64,000 bases of DNA from Malachius bipustulatus (GCA_910589415.1 OU342633.1:16964858-17028857), one strand, 5' to 3'; counted from the first letter of the stretch, positions 1-11,453 are shown. Notes: generated by a model not told the origin, from the letters alone. Translations and numbers: made by a program.

Positions 1-580
1 TTGTTGTTATTGTTTCATTCATTTTTCTGACTGCCTAACAACAAGATACATTTCTTTCCACCACTGTTCTTTTTATTTATTTGTTTATTTATTTATTTGC
101 AAATTAAATGGTTTTACATTAATTTACATTTTATTTTAACTATTACTGGGGTAGTAGATATCAATCTTCTTCTTTTTAAATAGGAAAGGCTAATTTTTAA
201 ATCACATAGACCCGTATTACCTTAGTTTGCAAAAGTCTTAAGAATCTACGACCATATTCCGACTAAACGAGTTTCAAAATACAACAATTCTTATTAGACC
301 AAACTCGATTCAGTACACCACCTATTGATTGAAGATCCAACAAATGACGTAGATGGTTTTTATATGTCTAACAGACTAGCAGAGTATGGGTAATGCTGAG
401 CCGCTTGAGAACTGCGCATGGTAAATGTAATTCGATGCTCTCCAAGTGGAACTTGATTGAGAATGGTGTTTGTTTATGTGGTCATCTATCTGAGACAATC
501 AACCACATTAAATGAGAGCCGGATGACAACATTTTATGGTGAATTTGCTGTAATCCACGAAGCAGTTCCTCCTGAAGATT
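1..580. other. Intergenic, no gene seen
   Basis: AT-rich DNA without a recognisable ORF, RNA gene or paired terminal repeat. TTTA-type low-complexity sequence lies near 76-97. Confidence 0.5.
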
Positions 581-624
581 TAACGTTACGTGTTTCACTA
601 CTTTGTAGCATCTTCAGACGTATG
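581..624 (-). repeat. Left arm of inverted repeat with degenerate hammerhead-like motif
   Basis: Read on the minus strand, this arm contains CTGAAGA, a short hairpin (GCTAC/GTAGT) and then GAAAC, the order of conserved blocks in a hammerhead ribozyme. It is the inverted counterpart of 1626-1673. An extra T after CTGAAGA and a lost GT dinucleotide near the cleavage side weaken it. It is probably a decayed ribozyme or a relative that never cleaved. Confidence 0.4.
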
Positions 625-726
625 TAAATGAATTTTTAAAAATTCATTTAAATCTAGTTACTTTGTTTTATGATCACTTAGGTTGCCATACTGTCGCTAT
701 GTTACTATATCAATAATTTTATTTAC

Positions 727-1628
727 ATGGGCAAGTTTTTAAATCCATCGATTGCCTATGCGCATTAAGCAGTTCTCCCAGCAGTCCGTTCGTAAATTCA
801 CCAGCAATGTTCCAGTGAAATCTACCGGGTAGTTTTTTATTTCGGCGCTGGAAACAATCTATCTCCAGCAGATCCATATCGGTCTTGGAGATCGATGAAT
901 CCGCTGGATTCTTGATGAATGTCAATTATGTTAGGTTACATTTGGAAAATTTTGACATTTACACTTTTTTAATCACAAGAAATTAAAAATGGAGTATTTA
1001 TTAGTTAAAAAGTTGGTTTGGCATAGCTCATCATCTTCTGAAGAGACAGACAGCGAAGATGACCTATTATTTTTCTTAAATTTGAATAAATGTAGATATA
1101 AACATACAAAAAATACAAATTATATAGCAAAAATCGTTTGCCGCTATTCTGATGGTGATTTCAAGTCACATTTTAGACTTAGCAGAACGGCCATCATACA
1201 AGTAAGTCAATCTTGGAAGTCAATAACAGATATTGTATTTTTAATTGTAATTTATTAATGTGTTATTACAGAATCTTGTCTCTGAAATGAAACATGATAA
1301 ACTGTCCATAACTGGCCGATCTCCTGTTCCATTCAATGACTGTATGTTGATGACTATTTGGATTCTGAGCAATCAATTTTTGTATTATAGTTTTAATAAT
1401 TGCACCGACGCCTGCAGAAGACAGGACCTTTTTATTTATTTGTAAATGTCAAACAACAAATAAAAAGGGGTTAGGTTTCGTTGTTTATTACAATTATTCG
1501 AAAACTTCATCGAACAGTTCATAAATTCATCGAGAATTCGCATTCAACGAAAGCATCGATGACGTCACATGGAAACATCGAATAATTTCAGCAATGTATT
1601 TAACGTTGCATTTAAAAACTTGCCCCAT
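727..1628 (+). mobile_element. PIF/Harbinger-like DNA transposon remnant
   Basis: Terminal inverted repeats read ATGGGCAAGTTTTTAAAT at the left (from 727) and its complement at the right (to 1628, with one extra G/C pair). They enclose a split ORF resembling the N-terminal part of HARBI1-type nucleases. I cannot assign a clean TWA target duplication. The element is far too short for an autonomous Harbinger, so most of the transposase and perhaps the Myb-like second gene are missing. A divergent minus-strand ORF (719-925) might be what remains of the second gene, but I see no motif in it. Confidence 0.55.
989..1376 (+). pseudogene. HARBI1-like transposase, N-terminal fragment with one intron
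   Basis: Exon 1 spans 989-1201 and ends at a GTAAGT donor. Exon 2 starts at 1272 after a TTACAG acceptor. Both are in phase 0 and read across the junction as ...SHFRLSRTAIIQ|NLVSEMKHDKL... to ...MTIWILSNQ. This fits the segment of Harbinger nucleases that runs from the FRMS-type motif to the LLxxLWxLANQ motif. After SNQ the similarity stops and the frame runs to a stop at 1445. The catalytic DDE residues lie further downstream in the family and are absent. An acidic serine-rich N-terminus (SSSSSEETDSEDD) precedes the conserved part. The gene cannot encode an active transposase, but the splice sites are intact. Confidence 0.6.
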
Positions 1629-1673
1629 ACGTCTGAAGATGCTACTAAAGTAGTGAAACACGTGTAACGTTAA
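1626..1673 (+). repeat. Right arm of inverted repeat with degenerate hammerhead-like motif
   Basis: Inverted copy of 581-624, abutting the right Harbinger terminus. Blocks in order: ACGT, CTGAAGA, GCTAC-loop-GTAGT, GAAAC, CACGTGTA, ACGT. The outer ACGT/ACGT could form stem I, and GTA would be the cleavage triplet. An unpaired T and a G-U pair at the base of stem II make activity doubtful. Confidence 0.4.
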
Positions 1674-2018
1674 TATCCAGCAATATACATCAGTAGAAAT
1701 TTTTAAAACATTATTGTTTTATTTATCATCAATCAGAATGCAGAGATTCTATAAAGTAAGGGTTGAAAACATAAAAATTATGAAAAACCATTTTGAAAAT
1801 GCGACCTGTCTTGCGAAAACTGGCTGGTCCAACGAAAACGTAACAGGTCTAATAACTTGGAAACTGAAGATGTAGGTACGCGAAAAACGCGTAATGAGGT
1901 CAATTTTGCTATTAAGGGAGACATATCGAGCGAAACATCATTTGAACACTAACTTTAATTCTCTTCACAACGATATCTCACTTTTGCGGTTTTGCCCGAA
2001 CGGTATAAGGGCGAGGTA
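1674..2018. other. Intergenic, no gene seen
   Basis: No convincing ORF or RNA gene. The sequence resembles a worn repeat but has no paired terminus that I can see. Confidence 0.4.
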
Positions 2019-2434
2019 CAGGGTGTTTTAAAACATTCGAAGCGAGTTTTTCTTCGTGAATGGTTGTTTTTCTAGAAAACGATTCACGTTAGCAATTATT
2101 ATGACCACGAGTACTTTTTTGTGGAAAATATTGGCGACTCAAAATTTGTTTAAAAAAAAAGAAAATAATTTTCATTTCGCGAATTTAAAATCGTTGTCTA
2201 AAATTTATAAATTAAAATGCTGTACTGATACTTTCCTCGATTAAATTACCATAGCAAATGTCAGATTATTTATTAATTTCTGTCAAATCGATTTCGTTGG
2301 AAAAATGTTCTACACAACAGAAGAAAACGTAAACATGATTAAATGGTAAGTACTACATCGGAAGTTGTTCTGTAGAACATTTTTTCCAAAGAAATCTATT
2401 TGATAAAAATTAATAAATAATTTGCTGTTGTAGT
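2019..2434. repeat. Small palindromic MITE remnant with CAGGGTG end
   Basis: Begins CAGGGTGTTTT after TA at 2017-2018. Segments 2252-2320 and 2360-2434 are imperfect inverted repeats of each other, sharing AAATGTTCTACA and TTATTTATTAATTT blocks. The right terminus is not obvious. Confidence 0.4.
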
Positions 2435-2448
2435 CCAGTCATTATGCA

Positions 2449-2880
2449 GGGTGTCTCAAAATTGACGCCCGGGCCCTTGAGATTCGATTAATGAGCTAAA
2501 AAAATTGAAAATAGAGAGTGAAAAAACTTCCATTTGCGCTTCGTTAAAAAGTTAAGTTATTGTTGAAAAGAGCAAAAATTTAACAATGATCAGATAAGAG
2601 GTGGACCCGTACCATGGCCTCCCAGATCGCCAGATCTGAATCCCCTGGATTACTTTTTCTGGGGGGGGGGGGGGGCTACTTGAAAGAAACAATTTATCGT
2701 GATCCAGTTTTGAACGAAGAAGATGTAGTAGTTCGTGTTAACGCTGCTGTAGCGTTAATAGACGATAATCTTTGCCTTGAATTAAGAGGCGACCTATTTG
2801 AACACATTCTGTGAGAACAAAGTGAACATCTTTTTTTTTTAACATCTTTAGTTACTTCTAATAAAGTTTTCTTGAAATGT
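2449..2880 (+). mobile_element. Mariner-like transposon fragment
   Basis: Starts with CAGGGTGTCTC, an end similar to the palindromic MITEs in this window, and carries the last part of a DDE transposase (next entry). It then has a short AT-rich tail with AATAAAG. A possible opposite end, CACCCTG near 3085, is not a clean inverted match. Everything 5' of the third catalytic region is lost. Confidence 0.45.
2597..2814 (+). pseudogene. C-terminal part of a Tc1/mariner-superfamily transposase
   Basis: The first frame (2597-2660) reads GGPVPWPPRSPDLNPLDYFFWG. This is the block around the last catalytic aspartate of mariner-like transposases (WPPRSPDLxPLDxFLWG). A 15-base G run at 2661-2675 breaks the frame. 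The next frame continues YLKETIYRDPVLNEEDVVVR...LFEHIL and then stop, matching the family's usual LK-x-VY, RI-x-A and terminal FEHLL features. With a short frame break and no upstream catalytic residues it is a dead gene. It may be a relic of the transposase that moved the TA-flanked palindromes nearby. Confidence 0.65.
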
Positions 2881-3692
2881 TAAATTTTTGCCCTTTTCGG
2901 GATAAGAAAAAAAGGAAAAAAAATCTAAAAAATTTATTTAAAACTCGAAAACGAAAGAATATACCCAATTTTAGTTTTCACTATTGACGTTTTCTCAAAA
3001 AAAGAGATCCAGGATGTACGGTCATCCATTATCCTGTACCTATTATAGTTACGGAGATTTCTAATTAAAACATCTAAATTAACTCACCCTGTAAGTACAA
3101 TATACTTTTTTTAAGTTTGGAAAAGAAATCTAAGTAATTGTAAACTTTATCTTTGAACATTAATACAGGGTGTCCCGTATCGTTATGTTCAAATCTTGTG
3201 AGCATATAGTAGGCTTATTCCTAAGCCTAAAAAACCCAAAAGTGGCAGGTCTATGTGATTTCGTTACGAAGTTAGAGGCCTAAGAAAATAATGTCTAGTA
3301 AATACCAGATTTAACTTTGAAAACCACATAAAGCTTATTTTATTGACCACATCTTTAGTTTATCATGTGTTAAAAATGTCCTATTCCTTGCTGAATACAA
3401 ACTTGTGCTCGGAGGCCTATTGCAGAAGTAACAGTTCTAATTTCTCGTCTTTCTTCGCGACCGATCTCTTGACCAGCATGCTGAATACGATCCAATAATA
3501 ATTGCTTTTTGGAATTTAGTTACAAACGCCAATTCCGAAATATGCTGGTGTCCCATTTATTTGAATCCAAATGGCATTTTGTATGAGCAGGAGAACCTCT
3601 TCAAATGTTTATTTTGGTGACATTTACTCATGTCGCCACCATAACAATAAATTATTAGCCTAAACCACAACACATGTGGTTGTTTTTTTTTT

Positions 3693-3970
3693 ATTGAATA
3701 TGCACATGCACTGCAGGAAAATCCCTATGACGCTCTGGAGCGGTGCATGAGCGGAGATATCGATTCACGTTGGCCTTGAATCTCTGTAGGTTGTATACTT
3801 CGGGAAACACACCCTTTGGAATGCTATTTCAAAGTGATGCGGTTCTATACATAAAAGAAGTCTGAAATAGGGTGGTACCAGGTGTAACGAGCTGAACCTG
3901 ATACGGATGAGCGTCTGCGGCTCGGCGTGTATTTCTGCCCGGTATTGTTCTCGGTGGGATCAAGCGGGCC
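3693..3970 (-). pseudogene. LINE ORF2 C-terminal scrap
   Basis: The minus strand reads continuously ARLIPPRTIPGRNTRRA... through SFMYRTASLWNSIPKGVFP to EVYNLQRFKANVNRYL. This resembles the RTARLWNSLP...PxxYNLxxFKxxVNRYL tail of many jockey/CR1-type reverse transcriptases. No catalytic part is present. It lies inside the palindrome 3166-6006. Confidence 0.55.
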
Positions 3971-4081
3971 ACGTCTTTTGAACACTTTCCATTAAATGTG
4001 GTTGTGTGGTTTTCAAAGTTGAATCTTTGTTATTTACTAGTCATAATTTTCTTACAACAAACCGTAGGTAGGTAGGTCTTA

Positions 4082-5540
4082 ATAGTGGCGTGTGTGAGTC
4101 GGACGAACATGTAAATATTTTGAGCCGGAACAAGATTACTTCCTCCCCCCGTTTTCGAGGATGCTGAACACGATGCCGTTGTCAGAATTTCTCTTTGGGG
4201 TTGCGCAACCCCTCAAAGCGGCCAAAAACCACCCCCTAGAGAGATAAACCGAGCTTCAATCCATTTCCCTGCAAAAAAACCTTCCCCCCGTTTTCGAGGA
4301 TGCTGAGCACAATGGAGGTGCTGGACATCGCGTGCGACCCCGACCAACCCCTCCACCGGCCAATACTCACCCCCGAAATGGGTGATTTTTTTTATGTATA
4401 TGTAGGGCAAACGATGGACTTTTTCTAAAAACTTTTTGAAAATTCAAGTACAGGATCACAATGGCCATAATTTAAAATTATTTTGGAGTATAAAGAGTGT
4501 CCCATATGACAGTTACATATCAAAGTTATGTTTTTTTAAATGGAAAGCTCCTATATTATTGCATTTTTAGATTGTCTGAGAAGAGGAAATAAGATGGGCT
4601 TTTACAGTTGGTGTTTAAATTTAGAAGTTTTTGAGTTATAAACAAGTGAAAATCGCCATTTTTTAAGTTCAATGCCCTGTACAACGAAAACGGCTAAAGA
4701 TAGAGAAAAACGGCTTACATGTCCATAATTTTAACTTTTCATGTACTATCCTATGATGTAGATGAAATGTTTATACAGGGTGATAAAAAATTTTAAAAAA
4801 TCTGAGAATTCTCCACGCGTCGCCAAATAAAAAAATCAAAGAAAGTACAAACTATACCATAGGATAGTACATAAAAAGTTAAAATAGGGACATGTAAGCC
4901 GTTTTTCTCTATCTTGAACCGATTTCGTTGTACAGGGCCTTGAACTCGAAAAATGACGATTTTCACTTGTTTATAACTCAAAAACTTCTAAATTTAAACA
5001 CCAACTCTAAAAGCCCATCTTATTTCCTCTTCTCAGACAAGCTAAAAATGCAATAACATAGGAGCATTCTATTTAAAAAAACATAACTTTGATATGTCAC
5101 TATCATATGGGACACTCTTTATACTCCAAAATAATTTTAAATTATGGCCATTGTGATTCTGTACTTGAATTTTCAAAAAGTTTTTCGAAAAAGTCCATCG
5201 TTTGGCCTACATATCCATAAAAAAAATCACCCATTTCGGGGGTGAGTATTGGCCGGTGGAGGGGTTGGTCGGGGTCGCACGCAATGTCCAGCACCTCCAT
5301 TGTGCTCAGCATCCTCGAAAACGGGGGGAAGGTTTTTTTTTGCAGGGAAATGGATTGAAGCGCGGTTTATCTCTCTAGGGGGTGGTTTTTGGCCGTTTTG
5401 AGGGGTTGCGCAACCCCAAAGAGAAATTCTGACAACGTCATCGTGTTCAGCATCCTCGAAAACGGAGGGGGGAAGTAATCTTGTTCCGGCTCAAAATATT
5501 TACAATTTTCGGGTTTTTTTCCGACTCACACACGCTACTA
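4082..5540. repeat. Nested 1.46-kb palindrome, centre near 4790
   Basis: The arms 4082-4790 and 4793-5540 are near-complementary. Shared landmarks are TCGAGGATGCTGA twice per arm, the GGGGTTGCGCAACCCC box and TTATAAACAAGTGAAAATCG. The inner part (about 4415-5210) is the same module as the palindrome at 37660-38535, but the outer arms differ, so this copy is a mosaic. ORFs inside it are by-products of the arms. Confidence 0.65.
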
Positions 5541-5559
5541 TAATGAGTATAAAGACAAA

Positions 5560-5870
5560 TCAATAGCCTGTCGTATTGGAGTCGGGTTTTAACCCATCGT
5601 CCTGACAGTTGTCAAGTCTGGAGCGCCCGAGAACTCAAATAAAGAGTTTCTCGACTCAGGCAGCAACACACATCCAACCAGACTACCAAAAGCACGGACG
5701 GCCGTTTCGGTCTCATTAGACCTCGTCAGCGTACTATATTGGAGAGTCCGGAAGGATATGAATCGCTGCATGAATCGAAAACCCTATATGGAATCTCATT
5801 CAACCGGTTACCAGTGACCTCGAGACAGAGCGACATCTATCAAGAGAAACCACAGGCTCCCAGCCAGACA
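5560..5870. other. Unidentified GC-richer stretch
   Basis: More GC than its surroundings and without an open frame of note. It lies between the nested palindrome and the outer right arm, so it is probably part of another inserted repeat. Confidence 0.3.
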
Positions 5871-6010
5871 ATTTTTAATATAATTTTCTTAGGCCTGTAA
5901 CTTCGTAACGAGTAAAGATAGACCTGCTACTTTTGGGTTTTTTAGGCTCAAAATTAAGCCTACTATATGCTCAAAAAATTTGAACATAACGATACGGGAC
6001 ACCCTGTATA

Positions 6011-6435
6011 CAGGGTGATTCAGGTTTTACCTTCTTAACTCTAGGGAACGATAGAGAATCGAAAAATAATATGAGTTTGCTCTTTGAACTTTATTCGGGA
6101 AAGGTTTCGTTAAGCCAATACAGGGTGTTAAAGTTTTAAGAAAAAATTCGTATTTTTTAAATATATAAAAACTGGCTGATTGGAATAATTTGAAATTTTG
6201 AACATTAGTTGTGCTAATTGAAATATATGATCTGATACTCCCAATGAAGAATTCTTCAATCCAGTGGCGGAGATCTGGGCTTGTTCTTACATTTTTTAAT
6301 AAATAATTTGCACGCCACTGACTTTAATGAAAATTTGTTATTTTTGTTAGATACCTCAAGCTGTTTAGAGAAGAAAAGTCACCTTACCTTTTTGTCGTAG
6401 AACGCACTGTAGAAGGTAAAACCTGAATCACCCTG
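6011..6435. mobile_element. MITE with CAGGGTGATTCAGG ends
   Basis: Ends CAGGGTGATTCAGGTTTTAC and its complement at 6417-6435 form terminal inverted repeats, TA-flanked. It starts only 4 bp after the previous element. Internal sequence is shared with 20370-20677, 23450-23757 and 13320-13480, so it is a dispersed family. Confidence 0.65.
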
Positions 6436-6592
6436 TATTTTAAAGCTTTATTTTGCGGACAATTTTCTTCATTAAATATAGCTTCTGAGCTGGTCTCTAT
6501 ACTTTGAAATCATAATCAAGCTACTCAGAAGATTATAATTTCGTACCCATCGACAAACTTTACGAATGGATCAGAAAAAGAACCCTTGTATA

Positions 6593-7441
6593 CAGGGTAA
6601 GTCATTGATATGGGAAAGCTCGATTACACCTATACCATTAAAGATATCGAAATTAACCAAAAAGTGATGTAAATGGGAGGGTAAAGTGCAGTTTGTAAAA
6701 TTATTTTCAGATACACAGGATGGCTCAATATCGCTGTACGCCATACAACTTTGTAATTTTAAATAGGACACCCTCTATATTATTACATTTTCATATTGTT
6801 TGAGAAAAGTCAAAAAGAATGGTTTGTAAAGTTGAAGTTTGTAATGAGCGATTTATGAGTTATAAACAAATGAAAATCGCGATTTTCCATTTTCAAAGCA
6901 GCTTATATTGAAAACGGCTCGAGATATGGAAAAACGGTTTACATGTTCCTATCTTAACTTTTCAAGCGGTATCCTATTGGATGGATGAAATTTTTATACA
7001 GAGTGGTAAAAAATTTGATTATTTTCATCACCCGGTATAAAAATTTCAGCTACATGATAGGATACCAAATTAAAAATTAAGATAGGGACATGTAAACCGT
7101 TTTTCCATATCTCGAGCCGTTTTCAATATAAGCTGCTTTGAAAATGAAAAATCGCGATTTTCATTTGTTTATAACTCATAAATTGCTCATTACAAACTTC
7201 AACTTCACAAACCATTCTTTTTGACTTTTCTCAAACAATATGAAAATGTAATAATATAGAGGGTGTCCTATTTAAAATTACAAAGTTGTATGGCGTACAG
7301 CGATATTGAGCCATCCTGTGTATCTGAAAATAATTTTACAAACTGCACTTTACCCTCCCATTTACATCACTTTTTGGTTAATTTCGATATCTTTAATGGT
7401 ATAGGTGTAATCGAGCTTTCCCATATCAATGACTTACCCTG
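6593..7441. mobile_element. Palindromic MITE with CAGGGTAAGTC ends
   Basis: Almost perfect 849-bp palindrome, centre near 7015, TA on both sides. Both arms give the same 60-odd-residue reading frame, a side effect of symmetry. It carries the shared module GAGTTATAAACAAATGAAAATCG ... ACGGTTTACATG found in other palindromes here. Confidence 0.75.
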
Positions 7442-7443
7442 TA

Positions 7444-8288
7444 TACACATGCACTTTCAAATCGCATAATCTTCCGAACATTCGTCAGTTTTCACATAGT
7501 AATTGCAAAAATAACATATAATTCCATACTGCTTATCAGATTAAAGATCAAAGACTTGAAGAGCAAAGCGTCACCTCTCTGGCACTCACCACAGCCAAAG
7601 CTATTTGATATTTTTCTCGCCTAAATACTGAGAGAGGAGAAAATAAATGTTAAAGTTGCTTCAAAGTTCAACAACGTAGCTATCTGTTCGTACGACGAAC
7701 TTCAGTCTAAAGATATCGCAATGAATGCGATGATTAAAAATCAAGTGGTTCAGGGCGCATAGTAATACATAGTCAGCTTTGACCTGACCTAAATGTTTAA
7801 ACTGAATCGATTTGCAACCTGGAAGATCAAGTAAGATTTTGATAGATTACGTATAGGTTTAGACGGATAGCCGTTGTTTTGATATAAATTCTCTCTATTT
7901 TATAGGGCTCTTCGATGAAGATTTATTGCCGACCTTAATTGTTTCTCTTGCGGGGAAATGTTATCAACAGAAACTGAAACTATAAAATCTCAAGCCGAAA
8001 TTGATTATCGCAAGTTAATGGGAGCATTACAATATTAAAAGCTTAAACATGCTTGTACTAAAAATTGGTATTCAGTTTGTCACAAATATTTATGTTTGAT
8101 AAAAATTAATAAAAAAATATCAATTGCGTGAAGTGGGAATAAAGCAGGAAACAGGGAATATTCATATAAGACGAAATGGTTTGTGATGGATTAAAATTGT
8201 GATGGGCCAAAATTCACTCCGAATTTTTGGAAAATATTCCTAAAAAGGAAGAGAGCTTATTAGCTAAAAAATATATAAAAGCACATAA
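7444..8288. other. Intergenic, no gene seen
   Basis: AT-rich, with many stops in all frames and no recognisable repeat ends. Confidence 0.45.
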
Positions 8289-8290
8289 TA

Positions 8291-9197
8291 CAGGGTGTCC
8301 GGTAAGTACCTCCTAATCTTTCGGGAGCATACAAGACGGAGATATGGAGCCCTAAAAGGGTGCCCCGCAATTTATTTTTTTGGCTCTAACTTTTGAACCG
8401 ACCTGTATAATTGGATGAAATTTGAACACTTTATAGAGGCTACAGAGAGCCATCAGGCCATATTAAAGTCGATGTTTGACGTCGTCAGGGAAGTCAGGAA
8501 CGGACTTACCATCATACTCGTTGAGTCAAAATTTTGACAGGTGTCACTTTACAGAGCTAAAAACTATTTTTTTGAATAGTCTAATACTTCATCTTTAAAA
8601 AAGGTGCTCTTAATTTATTTCGGTAAAACTGACGGTTTTCGAGATAAATCGGTTTTTAGGTATGCGAAAAACTCAAAAGTTACTAATGCTAAACACAAAC
8701 CGGTAAAAATCAGGTTCTTGTTGATAAACCTACCTACATAATGGATTGCTATTGACGGAACTTGGTCAAAATTCGCATAAAAGTCGATTTATCTTGAGAA
8801 CCGCTAGTTTTATCGAAATAAATTTGTACCTTTTGTGAAGATGAATGACCAGCGTATTTAAAAAATAAGTTTTCAGCTCTGTAAAATGACACTTGTCAAA
8901 ACTTTGACACAATGAGTGTGGTGGTAAGTCCGTTCCTGACTTTCTTTAAGGACGTCAAACATCCACTCTGATATGGCTTAATGAGTCTTTATGACCTCTA
9001 TAAAAAAATTAAAATTTCATCAAATTATACAGGTCGGTTCAAAAGTTAGAGCCAAAAAAGTAAGTCTTAGGGTACCATTTTGGGGCTCTGTATCTCCGTT
9101 TAGAGACACTTTAGGAATGTTTTTTTATGACAGACTAGGTTTATGTTGACCCCCTGTATGCTCCCGAGAGATTAGGAGGTACTTACCGGACACCCTG
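8291..9197. mobile_element. Palindromic MITE with CAGGGTGTCCGG ends
   Basis: A 907-bp inverted repeat with centre near 8740. Ends CAGGGTGTCCGGTAAGTACC and the complement, TA on both sides. The arms have diverged moderately by indels. No transposase. Confidence 0.75.
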
Positions 9198-9444
9198 TAT
9201 AAAACTTACTATTCAAAAACACTTACAAAAATAGTTAAATTAAAATTCTTACATGTTTATTTCTACAATACTGGCTGTCCCAGACTTAATTAACCAGAGC
9301 ATAACCCATCTAATAGACAGGTTAAGATAATAATCTAACCCAATAAACGGTACCTATATTATTATAATTTTGAAAACTGTATAACATGACAACAACTCCC
9401 ACTTCAACATCCCCTGTGTTGCAATCCCCACCCTTAAAAAATTA

Positions 9445-9468
9445 ATCATCATCATCATCATCATCATC
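9445..9468. repeat. (ATC)n tail of RTE element
   Basis: Eight ATC units on plus, GAT on minus, directly after the 3' end of the RTE-type ORF. Short GAT-type tails are usual at 3' ends of RTE-type LINEs in insects, so this marks the 3' end of the element. Confidence 0.7.
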
Positions 9469-9477
9469 CTGTAGCCG

Positions 9478-10045
9478 TCATTGTCCACTGCTGGACATAG
9501 AGGCCTCCTCTAAGTTCCTCCATGCCTCTCGGTTTTGAGCCGCCATTATCCAGTTCCCAGAAATTCTTATTATATCATCGCTCCAGCGTGTAGGTGGTCT
9601 ACCTCTGTTACGTTTATCTTCTCGTGGTCGCCATTCTGATATTCGTTTAGTCCACCTCTCATCTGATGTTCTAGCCACATGACCTATCCATCTCCATTTC
9701 ATCTTTGATATGCACTCAACTATATCTTTAACTTTCGTCCTTTGTCTGATGATATCATTGGATATTCTATCTCTTCTAGTGATGCCCAGAATTCCTCTAT
9801 CCATTGCACTTTCGCCTACTCTCAGATGCTCTGCAGACCTCTTTGTTAATGTCAGAGTTTCTGCTCCATATGTTATTACAGGCAGAGCACGCATTGTTCA
9901 TACACCTTTCTCTTCACACATATGGGTATATTGCTCTTAAACACCTCTCTTAATTTGCGAAAAGCAGCCCAACCCAAACCTATATTCTACGCTGTATCTC
10001 GTGAGTTTGGTTGTTCTTTCCAATTTGTATTTCGTGCCTTAGGTA
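9478..10045 (-). pseudogene. RTE-type reverse transcriptase, C-terminal part
   Basis: It reads ..LGWAAFRKLREVFKSNIP...KVYEQCVMRALPVITYGAETLTLTK...LGITRRDRISNDIIR...KWRWIGHVAR...RWTKRISEWRPR...RGRPPTRWSDDI, the standard thumb and C-terminal region of RTE-type endonuclease-reverse transcriptases. Only the last 138 codons are open from a methionine. An in-frame stop lies upstream near AEYRFG. The MITE at 10052-10701 separates it from the palm domain. Not functional. Confidence 0.75.
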
Positions 10046-10051
10046 CTTGTA

Positions 10052-10701
10052 CCGGGTGTCCCAACACTAGTGTCCACCCCCTTAAATAGAGCTTAATTTT
10101 AAAGATAAAAAATTGAAATTTTGAGGATTTGTGTACTTGATATAGGACCACGGAATGGCATAATTAGTTTCATTAAAAAACATTTTTAATATCTTTTTAA
10201 TAATCACCTTTTTCATGACTCCATACTACGACACTGTCCAGTGCAGGTTCGGTGTGCCGGCTAGCCCAGCAAGAGCCGTCCTTCTATTTATTTAGGCCAT
10301 ATTTACTTTGTCATAAAACTTTATTGCACCTACCGTTTTCAGATTATATTGATCACCGTATTGCACATCATAAATCATTTTTCTATACCTGTCATTGCTA
10401 TATAATTATATTTTATTTAATTAAAGCATTATAATTAGTTTTTTCACAATTCTTTCAAGCGATATTGATTTTATTAATCGATTTCTACGTATGTATTGAA
10501 AAAAAAATCAATTTTTTTTTCGACAATTTACCACCATCTTACAGTTTTTTTTCGCTGGCGCCCGAACTAAATTTTTTTTAATGAAATTGATTATGCCATT
10601 CCGTGGTGCTATATCAAGTACACAAATCCTCAAAGTTTCAATTTTTTATCTTCAAAATTAAGCTCTATTTAGGGGGTGGACACTAGTGTTGGGACACCCG
10701 G
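10052..10701. mobile_element. Palindromic MITE with CCGGGTGTCCC ends, inserted in the RTE element
   Basis: Ends CCGGGTGTCCCAACACTAGT and its complement, TA on both sides; arms of at least 130 bp match closely. It splits the RTE ORF between the YADD region and the C-terminal domain, so it is younger than the LINE. CCGGGTG is a variant of the CAGGGTG terminus. Confidence 0.75.
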
Positions 10702-10704
10702 TAC

Positions 10705-11442
10705 ATATTAGTCTGTTTTATCTCGGAGTCTCCTAACTAGATGTTTTATGCAAGCACTAGATTTGTCATTATCTGGGTTTTGCTTGCATTTATCCGTAGG
10801 CCGACTTTTGATGAGGCCTATACAACTTCCTCAATCATCTGTCTTGTATCGCCAATGTTATCCGTTACAAGAACGATATAATCTGCGTATCTGAGGTGTG
10901 TCAGCCTTTCGCTATCAATATTATTGATTCCTCTATTTTCCCAAAACAGCAATTTCACTACATATTTGATGACAGCTGTGAAAAGTTTTGCTGAGATGGT
11001 GTCCCCCTGTCGAACTCCTCTGCCTATCCTAATTTTGCCCGTTGTTTTGTCGAGTTTTACTGCTCCATTGCTACTATTATTGCTGTTAGTTCTACCGTGT
11101 CGACTGCTTTATGGAAATCGACAAAAACCTAGGCCAGAGTTCTGTTTTATTCCACAGGCTTTTCTATCAGGTCTTTAATTGTTTGAAGATGGTCGTTAGA
11201 TCCGTAACCATTTCTAAAGCCGGCCTGTTCCTTTGCTTGATAAAAGTCTAATTTATCTTCCAAACGTTTAGCAATGATTTTGATAAATAGCTTATACAAA
11301 TAGCATAGGAGGTTTATCGGCCTATAGTTTTCAAGCTCTGTGATATCGCCTTTTTTGTGGAGAAGAATCATATGGGGTTGTTCCACTGGGACGGTATTAT
11401 TCCATTTTCACGGCATAAGTTAAATAGGTCTTTAATCCATTT
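10705..11442 (-). pseudogene. RTE-type reverse transcriptase palm domain
   Basis: From high to low coordinate the minus strand reads HMILLHKKGDITELENYRPINLL, YKLFIKIIAKRLEDKL, EQAGFRNGYGSNDHLQTIKDLI, then after stops GKIRIGRGVRQGDTISAKLFTAVIKYV and LRYADYIVLVTDN. The catalytic YADD has become YADY. At least two stops or frameshifts lie between the blocks. Reverse transcriptase identity is certain, but the gene is dead. Confidence 0.75.
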
Positions 11443-11453
11443 TAGTATTGTTT
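11443..11453. repeat. 11-bp target-site duplication, left copy
   Basis: TAGTATTGTTT, repeated exactly at 12947-12957, flanking the I-type LINE insertion. Confidence 0.9.

Larger units (their letters stand above)
3166..6006. mobile_element. Large palindromic element with CAGGGTGTCCCG ends, containing nested insertions
   Basis: The left end at 3166 (after TA) and the right end at 6006 (before TA) are inverted copies over about 125 bp, from CAGGGTGTCCCGTATCG inward to the AGGCCTAAGAAAAT region. Between them lie a LINE scrap (3693-3970), a second large palindrome (4082-5540) and an unidentified stretch (5560-5870). TA flanks suggest TA target duplication, as in Tc1/mariner-type MITEs. Confidence 0.6.

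Noticed and set aside
719..925. Minus ORF as the Harbinger Myb-like gene
   Set aside because: Position fits, but no Myb/SANT residues are visible, so not called as a gene.
6571..7469. Two nearly identical ORFs starting MSYLKLQSCMAYSDIE on opposite strands
   Set aside because: They are the two arms of one palindrome; symmetry alone creates them.
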